This document shows, in pieces, positions 1 through 6,929 of a DNA stretch of 23,381 nucleotides. The DNA is taken from positions 1 to 23,381 of the IMG/VR virus record IMGVR_UViG_3300032323_001952. One strand, given 5' to 3'. Position 1 is the stretch's first letter. Each line of letters starts with the position of its first letter. A program made the position numbers and the translations under genes. This stretch comes from a virus. The notes beneath the pieces are model-generated. The model was not told the origin of the DNA. It ran no database searches and saw only the letters and a list, made by a program, of their open reading frames with translations.

Positions 1-8
1 CTCAGTTT

Positions 9-16
9 GGTAAATA
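9..16 (+). promoter_or_regulatory. T4-type late promoter (candidate)
   Basis: GGTAAATA resembles the T4 late -10 element TATAAATA, with two mismatches at the 5' end. Counting as in T4, transcription would start near position 22, just before a small hairpin and ahead of a structural gene that has its own terminator. The core TAAATA recurs upstream of other virion-type genes in this window. This is inferred from the motif alone. Confidence 0.5.
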
Positions 17-22
17 AGTGTA

Positions 23-35
23 GGGCGAAAGGCCC
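23..35 (+). promoter_or_regulatory. 5'-terminal mRNA hairpin
   Basis: GGGC (23-26) pairs with GCCC (32-35) around a GAAAG loop. If the late promoter at 9-16 is used, the transcript begins with this hairpin. The ribosome binding site AGGAGA lies downstream and stays free. Such a structure may protect the message from 5'-end-dependent decay, which is an inference. Confidence 0.45.
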
Positions 36-55
36 ACATATATAGGAGAATTATT

Positions 56-514
56 ATGCCAGCATTAACAATTACCAGCGGTGGTTCACAACCAGTATTT
101 GCAACTGATACACTTAACGGTCCTCAGTTAGCAGCAACAGCAGCCTACACACCTGCAGGCACACCAACCAATTTCATGGGTCCAAAACTGGACTTCTTTG
201 GTTGCGACCTAGGTGCAGATCCTTCAACAGAAGCCGAAGTAAATGGCATGTTGCAGACTCTGTTGCAGACAATCCAGCAGACAGCCACAGTAGCAATTTA
301 TCAAGTTGCCGCTACCGGCAATGCAACAAACTTCAGTGTTGCCACATACCCAACAGGTGCTTTCAACACAGCAACTGACGGTACTAACAACAGTGCAGCC
401 ACATTGCAAGCTATCATCCAAGGCCTGGGCACAGTAGCCGGCTACAACTTGGGCAGTGCAACTGTTACCAACGTTGGTTTCCGTTTGGCAACAACAGCTA
501 CAAGCGCATCTTAA
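56..514 (+). CDS. Probable abundant virion structural protein
   Basis: This encodes 152 residues, rich in Ala, Thr, Asn and Gly and almost free of Lys and Arg. That composition is typical of beta-rich capsid or tail proteins, but I do not recognise a named family. The ATG follows a good AGGAGA ribosome binding site. The gene stands alone between a late promoter-like element with a 5' hairpin (9-35) and a strong intrinsic terminator (541-568), so it is probably expressed at high level late in infection. A repeated TATxTNVGF-like C-terminal pattern suggests beta strands. The structural role is inferred from composition and context; a head decoration or tail-surface protein is possible. Confidence 0.7.
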   Translation: MPALTITSGGSQPVFATDTLNGPQLAATAAYTPAGTPTNFMGPKLDFFGCDLGADPSTEAEVNGMLQTLLQTIQQTATVAIYQVAATGNATNFSVATYPTGAFNTATDGTNNSAATLQAIIQGLGTVAGYNLGSATVTNVGFRLATTATSAS

Positions 515-540
515 TTAACTGAGTTAATTAAAACAACAAG

Positions 541-568
541 CCCTGGAATTAAAACTCCAGGGTTTTTT
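541..568 (+). terminator. Intrinsic (Rho-independent) terminator
   Basis: CCCTGGA (541-547) and TCCAGGG (556-562) form a perfect 7-bp stem with an 8-nt loop, followed by six T residues. It sits 26 bases after the stop codon of the gene at 56-514 and isolates that gene from the next operon. Confidence 0.9.
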
Positions 569-586
569 GTTGGCTATAAGTACAGC

Positions 587-817
587 ATGACGTATATTTT
601 TGAGAGTCCCGACGGTGGCAACACAGTGTACCGCCGCGAGTTTGGCAAGACCGAACGTGAACTACATTCCATCAGTGAAGAAAAACGTAAATGGGATCAA
701 CGGCTTGAAGAAGAAATGCTTTGGGTAAAAATTGCCCAGGCCAGCCAAACCAATCCTGCCCTGCAAGCGGCCTTGGAACAGGCCCGGGTGATTTATGAAC
801 TGTCACGCCATGACTAA
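587..817 (+). CDS. Small hypothetical phage protein
   Basis: The product has 76 residues and is charged and mostly helical: a short beta-like N-terminus (YIFESPDGGNTVYRR) is followed by a long Glu/Lys/Arg-rich helix from about residue 22 on. I do not recognise a function. It follows the terminator at 541-568 and its end overlaps the next gene by 8 bases, so it heads a new run of coupled genes. No clear ribosome binding site precedes the ATG. The opening residues resemble short virion-associated proteins that begin with a 'SPDGG.TVYRR' type motif in T4-like marine phages, recalled from memory. Confidence 0.65.
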   Translation: MTYIFESPDGGNTVYRREFGKTERELHSISEEKRKWDQRLEEEMLWVKIAQASQTNPALQAALEQARVIYELSRHD

Positions 818-1238
818 GATCCTGTGCCGTTGCCTGTTTGACATCACAGCCACGGGTGTGACCGGACATTTTAAAAGTTCAAGAATACCTTTTCGAGATC
901 GTGCTGGCCAAGACATCGTCAATGAAGTCACTTGGAATCGTGCTAGGAATCAACAACGCAACTGGGAAACACTCACACAGTTGATCAGTCTACGCACCCA
1001 GGTCATAGACTTGACCGTGCCAGAACGTTTTGATGGTGCTTGGGAGTTTGAATTTGCCACAGAAACTCCAGATGCCTACGGTACTGTTGATGACCCTACC
1101 TTGGTGCTACGCATGGATTCGGCCGGGGTACCCATGCTACACACCTTAAAAACTGGCGAAATCATGACCACACAACTGACGGTTGACGGTCCAGATCAAA
1201 ACATTTGGTTTTTGTCCACAGCTATAAATAATCAATAG
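810..1238 (+). CDS. Conserved hypothetical protein of T4-like marine phages
   Basis: With the ATG at 810 the product has 142 residues and opens with MTKILCRCLFDITATGVTGH. A second in-frame ATG lies upstream at 795 and would add five residues (MNCHA). I prefer 810 because related proteins I recall from marine T4-like phages start with a similar MTK.LCRC.FD motif. Other features are the polar stretch NRARNQQRNWETL and the C-terminal block DGPDQNIWFLSTAIN. The compact beta-rich composition and position among virion genes suggest a structural or assembly role, without proof. The start overlaps the previous gene by 8 bases, consistent with translational coupling. Confidence 0.75.
   Translation: MTKILCRCLFDITATGVTGHFKSSRIPFRDRAGQDIVNEVTWNRARNQQRNWETLTQLISLRTQVIDLTVPERFDGAWEFEFATETPDAYGTVDDPTLVLRMDSAGVPMLHTLKTGEIMTTQLTVDGPDQNIWFLSTAINNQ
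1223..1230 (+). promoter_or_regulatory. T4-type late promoter, exact consensus
   Basis: TATAAATA matches the T4 late promoter consensus exactly. The predicted start near 1236 lies just before a ribosome binding site (AGGGA) and the ATG at 1249. The element overlaps the 3' end of the preceding gene, which is common in compact phage genomes. The motif is seen directly; its use is inferred. Confidence 0.6.
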
Positions 1239-1248
1239 GGATAAAAAT

Positions 1249-1512
1249 ATGCCAGAAACTACTGAAATTGAAAAAAAGAGCCTGGAAGCTCACGTGGAAC
1301 TGTGTGCCGAACGTTACAATCAGTTGGAACAACGGTTTCAACATGTGGAAGACAAGATTAGTGGACTAGACGGCCTGTTGCGCGAAGTGCATGACATGAT
1401 ACACCGCATGAGTGAAAAACGCACAGATCAAATCATCAGCTGGGGCGTGGGCATAATTGGAGCCTTGATCGCCACCACAACTTATCTATTAATCAATTAC
1501 GTTTTTAAATGA
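1249..1512 (+). CDS. Coiled-coil protein with C-terminal membrane anchor
   Basis: The product has 87 residues. Residues 5-58 are a charged heptad-like coiled coil (ERYNQLEQRFQHVEDKI), and residues 61-84 form one hydrophobic segment (IISWGVGIIGALIATTTYLL) followed by a short NYVFK tail. This layout matches small phage hemolysin XhlA-type or holin-associated proteins, so a role in lysis or at the membrane is plausible, but no specific motif proves it. A perfect late promoter lies directly upstream. The stop codon overlaps the next start (ATGA), indicating coupled translation with the following gene. Confidence 0.75.
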   Translation: MPETTEIEKKSLEAHVELCAERYNQLEQRFQHVEDKISGLDGLLREVHDMIHRMSEKRTDQIISWGVGIIGALIATTTYLLINYVFK

Positions 1513-2015
1513 ACCTTAGTCGCGAGTTTGAACAGGCAATCCGCCAAGAATTACGAGATATCATGCCCAATGTTATCTTGCCACAAGATGACGGCACCTA
1601 TGAAGTGTTTGGCAAATATTCTATTATTCCAGAAAGACCCGGTTACACAGTCATGTGCCATGCTACCAACGTGGGTGTTTTCAGCACTTCTCGTACAGCA
1701 CTCAGCTGGTGTATAGCCGACAAATACAAAGATTACAAGTTGGCCAGAAATATTTTGTTGCTGGACAACAAACTGTCATTTTTGACCAATGATATCAGCA
1801 CTCGGGCTACCATAGCTGATCGCAGTAAAAGTCCAGATTTTAGAGAAAGTGTAGGAACCAAGTTAGAAACCAAAATAATACACAAAAAGGTTGTGGAAAA
1901 TCAATTAAACAATTGTGTAGATTTGGCTAAATACTTGCAACAACGAGGATTTAACAATGAAACTCAACGAATTGGCCGTGGCCAACACAACAAAACAAGC
2001 CGCCAAGGTATTTGA
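1509..2015 (+). CDS. Conserved hypothetical protein, T4-like marine phage family
   Basis: The product has 168 residues. The central part contains FSTSRTALSWCIADKYKDYKL (residues 58-78), a motif I associate with conserved hypothetical proteins of marine T4-like phages next to virion genes; the function is not known to me. The start overlaps the previous stop as ATGA. The last 19 codons (from 1957) are overlapped out of frame by the next gene, and the Asn/Gln/Arg-rich tail encoded there looks unlike the rest of the protein, as if an ancestral stop near the end of 'LAKYLQQRG' had been lost. A helical, DNA- or protein-binding role cannot be excluded. Confidence 0.75.
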   Translation: MNLSREFEQAIRQELRDIMPNVILPQDDGTYEVFGKYSIIPERPGYTVMCHATNVGVFSTSRTALSWCIADKYKDYKLARNILLLDNKLSFLTNDISTRATIADRSKSPDFRESVGTKLETKIIHKKVVENQLNNCVDLAKYLQQRGFNNETQRIGRGQHNKTSRQGI

Positions 2016-2823
2016 AAGTTACTTTGGCGACCGTGTGACTTTTGACACAATCGACCAGACACAGGCACTGAAAATGTTGCGCCGTGTACGTGGTCTTGTA
2101 GCTGAACATCGCAGAACTCCAGAATTCCATCGCAGTGAGCAAAATCCTGCATATTTGAAACTGGTGGTCATGGAACAGGCTCTCAGCGCCAGAATCATGG
2201 AACTGGATGCAGAGCCTGCTGCAGGTCAACCAAATCCTCAAGCCATGGCCATGCAGACAGCACAAAAAAGAAAAGAAATTGACGATCAGATCAAACAGTT
2301 ACAAGATCAGATCCGTACCTTACAACAACAACGCAACATGCCTGCTATGGGCATGGCAGAAAGTCGCCGTAGAATTTCTGAAAGCGAAGTACAACAGGCT
2401 CAAGTGGTCTTGGCTGCCCAAGACATGGTGGATGAAGTACAAAAAATGAGCGAGCAAGTCAGTGCCATGCAGTTCAAAGACTTGCCAGCCCTGGTAGATC
2501 AGATCAAGAATCAAGTTGGTCCAGATCAAGCCACACAGTTCAATGGTGATGCCAGTGCTGCTTTGTCAGCCTTGTTGCAAAATCTACAAGCATCCAAACA
2601 ACAGTTGGATCAGGCCTTGGGCGTGGTCACTGGACAAGCACCTGCAATACCTGGTGATGACATGGGTGCTGTTGCTGATCCTGGTGCCGTTGCTGACCTC
2701 GGCGGCGAAATGCCTGCTGAGTTACCTGCTCCGGGTGAAGAAGAAATTGAAACCGACGTTGAAGTTGATGACGTGGACGATTCCGACACCTTGGCTACCA
2801 GTCTGGGCCGTGGCCGCAGATAA
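1957..2823 (+). CDS. Scaffold- or core-like structural protein with coiled coil
   Basis: The product has 288 residues. The N-terminal domain (1-80) includes LKMLRRVRGLVAEHR and NPAYLKLVVMEQAL. A Gln-rich coiled coil follows at about 95-130 (RKEIDDQIKQLQDQIRTLQQQ). A conserved block follows at about 140-225 (SEVQQAQVVLAAQDMVDEVQ, MQFKDLPALVDQIKNQVG), then an acidic Pro/Glu/Asp-rich tail ending in RGRR. I recall this arrangement in marine T4-like phages among virion genes; a prohead-core or scaffold role is my inference. The ATG follows a GAGG ribosome binding site inside the preceding gene, giving a 59-base out-of-frame overlap, and the stop overlaps the next start (TAATG). Confidence 0.8.
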   Translation: MKLNELAVANTTKQAAKVFESYFGDRVTFDTIDQTQALKMLRRVRGLVAEHRRTPEFHRSEQNPAYLKLVVMEQALSARIMELDAEPAAGQPNPQAMAMQTAQKRKEIDDQIKQLQDQIRTLQQQRNMPAMGMAESRRRISESEVQQAQVVLAAQDMVDEVQKMSEQVSAMQFKDLPALVDQIKNQVGPDQATQFNGDASAALSALLQNLQASKQQLDQALGVVTGQAPAIPGDDMGAVADPGAVADLGGEMPAELPAPGEEEIETDVEVDDVDDSDTLATSLGRGRR

Positions 2824-3158
2824 TGCGAATTTTTGAAGTAGCCAATCCCGACTCACAGAAATTACTGGCCTTGAGCCAGTTTCTGTTGGGGCGTGCCGAT
2901 GACACGTCAGCTACCAAACAAATCAGTCAGACAGCGTTTATGGACTTGGCCAAGAGTTTGGGTGTAAACGTGACCAGTGAAAATCTCAATCAGCTGATCA
3001 ATCAGGATCCGTTGAAAAATATCTTGGAGCCCATAGAACCTGGGTCAGGCGTGGTCAAATTCCGAGGCAATGTTGGTGGCGGCGGCGGTATGACTGTGGA
3101 TCAGGCACAACAGGTTGTTGATTCCAATGCCAAAGCCGCTATGAAACGGCGCATGTAG
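2823..3158 (+). CDS. Conserved hypothetical protein paired with the scaffold-like gene
   Basis: The product has 111 residues. It begins with MRIFEVANPDSQKLLALSQF followed by LLGRADD, then has an EF-like helical section (FMDLAKSLGVNVTSENLNQL), a Gly-rich linker at about 83-89 (GNVGGGGG), and a helical end (MTVDQAQQVVDSNAKAAMKRR). I recall the same pairing with the upstream coiled-coil protein in marine T4-like phages, so the two probably work together in particle assembly. The start shares one base with the previous stop (TAATG). No terminator follows; the next 60 bases hold the iscU promoter. Confidence 0.75.
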   Translation: MRIFEVANPDSQKLLALSQFLLGRADDTSATKQISQTAFMDLAKSLGVNVTSENLNQLINQDPLKNILEPIEPGSGVVKFRGNVGGGGGMTVDQAQQVVDSNAKAAMKRRM

Positions 3159-3172
3159 CCAATCCAAAACTG

Positions 3173-3201
3173 TTGTAAATACGTAAACAAAGTGTTATAA
3201 T
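3173..3201 (+). promoter_or_regulatory. Sigma70-type promoter of iscU
   Basis: TTGTAA (3173-3178) and a perfect TATAAT (3196-3201) are separated by 17 bases. The expected transcript starts about 7 bases later and has a short leader with ribosome binding site AAGGAG before the iscU ATG at 3219. The late-like core TAAATA (3176-3181) overlaps the -35 box, so the gene may be read by host-type and late-modified polymerase at different times. Confidence 0.7.
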
Positions 3202-3218
3202 AGTGCAAGGAGCACAAA

Positions 3219-3602
3219 ATGGCTTATTCTGAAAAAGTAATTGATCATTATGAAAATCCCAGAAACGTGGGCAAAATGGATGCCGGTGACATCAATGTAG
3301 GTACAGGCATGGTAGGGGCTCCGGCTTGCGGAGATGTGATGAAACTACAGATAAGAGTAGAAGACGGAATCATTCAAGATGCAAAATTTAAAACATACGG
3401 CTGTGGGTCGGCGATTGCGAGTAGTTCGCTCGTTACCGAGTGGGTCAAGGGTAAAACGTTGGAGCAGGCTGGCGCAATTAAGAATGCTGAAATTGCAGAG
3501 GAACTCGCACTCCCGCCGGTTAAGATACATTGTTCGATCCTTGCGGAAGACGCTATTAAGGCAGCAGTAGCAGACTATAAGAAAAAACATCTCGATGATT
3601 GA
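3219..3602 (+). CDS. iscU: IscU, iron-sulfur cluster assembly scaffold
   Basis: IscU assembles [2Fe-2S] clusters from iron and IscS-derived sulfur and passes them on with the help of HscA/HscB. The product has 127 residues, against 128 in Escherichia coli, and matches the bacterial protein almost throughout. The three cluster cysteines are present: C37 in APACGDV with D39, C62 in TYGCGSA, and C105 in KIHCSIL with H104. The HscA recognition motif LPPVK (98-102) is intact, so it should work with the host chaperones. No iscS, hscA, hscB or fdx lies in the window. Stretches such as 3400-3560 use GCG and TCG codons that are rare in neighbouring genes, suggesting recent host origin. The gene overlaps the next by 8 bases. 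Confidence 0.97.
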   Translation: MAYSEKVIDHYENPRNVGKMDAGDINVGTGMVGAPACGDVMKLQIRVEDGIIQDAKFKTYGCGSAIASSSLVTEWVKGKTLEQAGAIKNAEIAEELALPPVKIHCSILAEDAIKAAVADYKKKHLDD

Positions 3603-4239
3603 CAGATACATTGTCAGCACTGCTGGACGTTCGGGTAGTCATATCGTGGTGGGATGTATTCAACACAGGGGGTTGCCTGCTGTGCATACTCATTCTGTAT
3701 GGTATGAATCCGACAGCTATGCCACTACAGGTCTAGTGATCGTTTTGCGTAGGGACATGTTTTCAGCAATCATGAGCAATCTTTTAGTTTCTCACACGGG
3801 TCAAACCATCTTGTATCCCGAGACAGATTGGCCCATGTTTGAGGTAACTCGTTATAATTTTGATCGGGTATGGCGTTGGCACCGGTGGTACAGTCTGAAT
3901 CACAAACTTGAACGTGGATATGGTCAAGTGGTTGAAATATACTATGAAGACTTTGTTAATGACCATGATCATGTGGCCCGTTCTCTAGGAATAGATCATA
4001 GACCTTTGGTTCCGTTTTTGATGAATCCTAACTTTACTGTTTCTGCACCCTATAGCTACAAAGATTTTATTACAAACATTGATCAGTGCCAGTCTTGGTT
4101 TCAGGAACTTGAAACTCAAGCATGTCCAGAATATTTTGATCCAGCACCATTTTGTTTTCGTCCGTGGAGAGTGTTTGAATACATCAAAGAACCATATGAT
4201 TTTGAAAAAGGCCTGCAGTCACATGATATCAGTCACTGA
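3595..4239 (+). CDS. Sulfotransferase-like protein
   Basis: The product has 214 residues. An N-terminal P-loop-like segment, YIVSTAGRSGSH (5-16), matches the 5'-phosphosulfate loop of sulfotransferases. VIVLRRDMFSAIMSN (48-62) fits the 3'-phosphate site with its conserved Arg and Ser, and VEIYYEDFV (113-121) resembles the 'YEDL' strand of the family. PAPS-dependent transfer of sulfate to an unknown acceptor is therefore likely; the acceptor could be a sugar, a small molecule or a tail protein. The gene sits between iscU and iscA, overlapping both (8 bases at the start, 17 at the end), so it is translated in the same unit. It is more AT-rich than its neighbours. Confidence 0.7.
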   Translation: MIDRYIVSTAGRSGSHIVVGCIQHRGLPAVHTHSVWYESDSYATTGLVIVLRRDMFSAIMSNLLVSHTGQTILYPETDWPMFEVTRYNFDRVWRWHRWYSLNHKLERGYGQVVEIYYEDFVNDHDHVARSLGIDHRPLVPFLMNPNFTVSAPYSYKDFITNIDQCQSWFQELETQACPEYFDPAPFCFRPWRVFEYIKEPYDFEKGLQSHDISH

Positions 4240-4543
4240 TACAGCTTCTAAAAAAATACAACAAAATCTGCAAAGAAGAGGGCAGGGTATTGGTATCCGC
4301 GTGGGCACACGAACCACTGGTTGCAGCGGCCTGGCCTATGTGTTAGAATATGTGGATGAGTCCCAGACCACAGATGCTGTGTTTGAACATGATAGATTTA
4401 AAATTGTTGTAGATCCACGTAGTTTGCCCATAGTTGATGGCATAACCATAGACTGGGTGCGTCAAGGACTCAATGAAGGTTTTGAATTTATCAACGAAAA
4501 AGAAAAAGACCGCTGCGGTTGCGGGGAAAGTTTCCGAGTCTAA
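4223..4543 (+). CDS. iscA: IscA, A-type iron-sulfur carrier
   Basis: A-type carriers accept clusters from the IscU scaffold and deliver them to apo-enzymes. Starting at the ATG at 4223 the product has 106 residues, against 107 for E. coli IscA, and aligns from end to end. The cluster ligands are C34 in TTGCSGLAY and the C-terminal pair C98/C100 in CGCGESFRV. LNEGFEFIN (83-91) is another family hallmark. The frame stays open upstream to 4079, but that part overlaps the sulfotransferase-like gene and has no IscA similarity. GAAAAAGG precedes the chosen start. The last 71 bases are overlapped out of frame by the exonuclease gene. ErpA is the alternative paralogue, but length and ends favour IscA. 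Confidence 0.95.
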   Translation: MISVTDTASKKIQQNLQRRGQGIGIRVGTRTTGCSGLAYVLEYVDESQTTDAVFEHDRFKIVVDPRSLPIVDGITIDWVRQGLNEGFEFINEKEKDRCGCGESFRV

Positions 4544-5255
4544 TTTGTACAATCCTAAATTTGATTACAAACCCCTAAACCGGGTCACTGAAGACGGTCG
4601 CAGACTGTATGACACTCCTGGTGGCAAGTTGCCCAGTGTCACTACAATTCTAGAAAAGACCAAACCTGAAGAAAAGAAACAAGCACTCCAAGAATGGCGC
4701 AATAGAGTGGGTCATGCACAAGCACAGGCCATAACCACAGAAGCAGCCAACCGTGGCACAAGAATGCACACCTATCTTGAACACTATGTCAAAACCGGCG
4801 AGCTTAAAGAACCGGGGTCGAATCCGTTTGGCTGGGCCAGTCATGCCATGGCGCAAACTGTGATCGATGATGGGCTCAAGAATGTCAATGAATTTTGGGG
4901 TGTAGAAATACCTTTGTATTTTCCCAAGCTGTATGCAGGCACCACAGATGGCGCAGGCATACACATGAATGAAGAAAGTATATTAGATTACAAACAAACC
5001 AATAAACCCAAGCGTCAGGAATGGATTGAAGATTACTTTCTACAATTGACAGCTTACGCCCTGGCGCACAACGAAGTGTATGGCACCAATATTCGCAAGG
5101 GTGTAGTGTTGATGTGTGTAAAGCCGCCGGTCGACGAAATGGGCCGTCCAACAGCTCGCCCAGAATATCAAGAATTTGTACTAAAACCAGAAGATTTTGA
5201 TCATTGGGCTGATGCTTGGTGGCGGCGTCTGGAACTCTACTACTTGAACAACTAA
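4473..5255 (+). CDS. MGME1-like PD-(D/E)XK exonuclease
   Basis: The product has 260 residues and is a predicted single-strand DNA exonuclease of the PD-(D/E)XK superfamily, the type related to mitochondrial MGME1 and frequent in T4-like marine phages. Seen in the sequence: TPGGKLPSVTTILEKTK (48-64), ANRGTRMHTYLEHYV (92-106), VEIPLY (144-149), then AGTTDGAG with D159 and ILDYKQT with D172 and K174. The D-13-D-x-K spacing equals that of human MGME1 (D238, D251, K253). Only one cysteine is present, so it lacks the Fe-S cluster of Cas4 or AddB. The ATG at 4473 follows AAGGA and lies 71 bases inside iscA; a TTG at 4545 is an alternative start. It probably acts in recombination or host DNA breakdown. 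Confidence 0.85.
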   Translation: MKVLNLSTKKKKTAAVAGKVSESNLYNPKFDYKPLNRVTEDGRRLYDTPGGKLPSVTTILEKTKPEEKKQALQEWRNRVGHAQAQAITTEAANRGTRMHTYLEHYVKTGELKEPGSNPFGWASHAMAQTVIDDGLKNVNEFWGVEIPLYFPKLYAGTTDGAGIHMNEESILDYKQTNKPKRQEWIEDYFLQLTAYALAHNEVYGTNIRKGVVLMCVKPPVDEMGRPTARPEYQEFVLKPEDFDHWADAWWRRLELYYLNN

Positions 5256-5258
5256 ATA
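5251..5258 (+). promoter_or_regulatory. T4-type late promoter (candidate) for the tailspike gene
   Basis: ACTAAATA shares the TAAATA core of T4 late promoters and overlaps the stop codon of the exonuclease gene. The predicted start near 5264 leaves a short leader with AAGGA ahead of the GTG start at 5286. Placement before a tail gene fits late expression. Confidence 0.5.
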
Positions 5259-5285
5259 CAGGATAGAATTCAAGGACAACAAAAA

Positions 5286-6929
5286 GTGGCCATTGTACAA
5301 ATATCCCGCATAACAAACCGTAAAGGTCTACAGGTAAATCTACCCCAGTTGTCTGGCGCCGAGCTGGGCTGGAGCATCGATGAACGTAGATTGTTTATTG
5401 GTAATGGTACCTTGGATGAAGGTGCACCCATAGTTGGAAACACTGAAATTCTCACTGAATTTAGTGATATTTTAGAATTTCAAACCACATATACCTACAA
5501 GGGCTTGGCCGCTGGTTATACGGTACAGACTGGTGCCACTCCTGATACACCGGTCACGCAAAGTCTGCAATCATGGCTGGATCAGTTTGCCACAGTCAAA
5601 GATTTTGGTGCCACCGGCGACGGAGTCACTGATGACACAGAGGCTATTAATCGCGCCCTGTTTCAGTTGTACTGCAGAGAAATCAATCCACAGATACGCA
5701 GAGGTTTGTTTTTTCCAGCAGGCGTTTATCGTGTAACAGAAACTATTTTAATTCCAACTTATGCTACCTTGTATGGTGAAGGCATTGACGGATCTGTTAT
5801 ACAGCTAGACAACAGTGGCGATGACAGTACCTTGAACGCATTTGTGGCTCGTACCGCCGACAGCCAACAACAGTACGGAGTGAACATTGGCGGCAACGGT
5901 GCCACACCACCCAAAGACATAACTATAACCAACATGGGATTCCGTAATCTAGATCCCACCACCGATGTGTTCTTGGTCGAAAGTGCCACCAACTGCCGTT
6001 TCCAAAGCGTGGGCTTTTATGGTCCCTTGGTAGTGGCAAACTTGATCAATGAGAACGCCGACACAGCTGGTGTGAGATTTGCCAGTGGTGTGACGTTGAT
6101 AACTGGGCAAATTGTTTTTGACAATTGCGAATTTAGTGGAACCACTTTTGGTATGAACACTGCTACCAGTTTGACCGGAACCGATCAAGAAGTCGACGGA
6201 GTGATTGTACAGAACAGCAATTTCAATCTGTTGTATCAAGGAGTAACTCTAGGAACCAGACCATTGGTCAATGGTGGTGCCACTGGATTCCGTATAGTAG
6301 GCAATAAATTTGACAACATCTATGCCGAGGGTGTGTTGTTTGGCTTGGTCAGTCTCAATGCCACAGGACACAATGCCTTTTATTTGGTAGGTTGTGGTAA
6401 TAGTCTTGACACATTTGGTACCAACACTGCTCCCTACACTGCCTGCATCGACATACAGACAGCCAACAACATCAGCATCAGTGATTTGTTTGAACGTGGT
6501 GATCAGTATTCAGATAGAAAAGATGCGGGTGTAAGTTGGCCAAGAATTGATCTTAATAATTTGCCTAGTATTGCCACAACCAATGGCAGTGAACTGGCCA
6601 TGGGTACCTACATCCGACAAAGTGGAAAACAATTTACCTTGTTGGCAAACCAAGCCAGTCCAGTTGCTATCTTTACTGTTGACTCAACAGTGATTCGGAC
6701 TTTCAACATAAATTATACCATTATTCGCGACGTAGGTCGTAGAACTGGTACCATCCAGATAGCATCGGATCCCACTGGCGGAGTGACCTCAGTTGATACC
6801 TATACTGAAAACACCAGCACTGGAATTTCGTTGTTTGTTTCGCAATCGGTAGACATCATCACTGTATCTTACGCATCAACAGTTGGTGTCACTGGTACAT
6901 TTAATTATTCTATCAATTATTTACCCTGA
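5286..6929 (+). CDS. Tailspike or tail fiber with pectate-lyase-type beta helix
   Basis: The product has 547 residues and starts with GTG after AAGGACAACAAAAA. The first 57 residues (LPQLSGAELGWSIDERRLFI, then GNGTLDEGAPIVGNTEILTE) look like the virion-attachment module found on tail fiber proteins of T4-like marine phages. Residues 104-125 (VKDFGATGDGVTDDTEAINR) and 141-154 (LFFPAGVYRVTETI) are the signature of the Pectate_lyase_3 / right-handed beta-helix family, and the helix runs to about residue 420. A smaller beta domain closes the protein (about 430-547). Such proteins bind and often cleave host surface polysaccharide. Catalytic residues cannot be assigned from sequence alone. The stop overlaps the next ATG (TGATG), so the two genes are coupled. 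Confidence 0.85.
   Translation: MAIVQISRITNRKGLQVNLPQLSGAELGWSIDERRLFIGNGTLDEGAPIVGNTEILTEFSDILEFQTTYTYKGLAAGYTVQTGATPDTPVTQSLQSWLDQFATVKDFGATGDGVTDDTEAINRALFQLYCREINPQIRRGLFFPAGVYRVTETILIPTYATLYGEGIDGSVIQLDNSGDDSTLNAFVARTADSQQQYGVNIGGNGATPPKDITITNMGFRNLDPTTDVFLVESATNCRFQSVGFYGPLVVANLINENADTAGVRFASGVTLITGQIVFDNCEFSGTTFGMNTATSLTGTDQEVDGVIVQNSNFNLLYQGVTLGTRPLVNGGATGFRIVGNKFDNIYAEGVLFGLVSLNATGHNAFYLVGCGNSLDTFGTNTAPYTACIDIQTANNISISDLFERGDQYSDRKDAGVSWPRIDLNNLPSIATTNGSELAMGTYIRQSGKQFTLLANQASPVAIFTVDSTVIRTFNINYTIIRDVGRRTGTIQIASDPTGGVTSVDTYTENTSTGISLFVSQSVDIITVSYASTVGVTGTFNYSINYLP

Noticed and set aside
575-582. TATAAGTA, a near match to the late promoter, before the gene at 587
   Set aside because: The predicted start (about 588) falls inside the ATG, and the element follows a terminator by only a few bases. 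Not supported without a 5' end.
1925-1932. CTAAATAC as a late promoter for the scaffold-like gene
   Set aside because: It encodes conserved-looking residues (Ala-Lys-Tyr) in the upstream gene and matches only the TAAATA core, so chance is likely.
4473-5255. Fe-S cluster exonuclease of Cas4 or AddB type, as a client of the neighbouring iscA
   Set aside because: Only one cysteine is present, so the four-Cys cluster site is absent.
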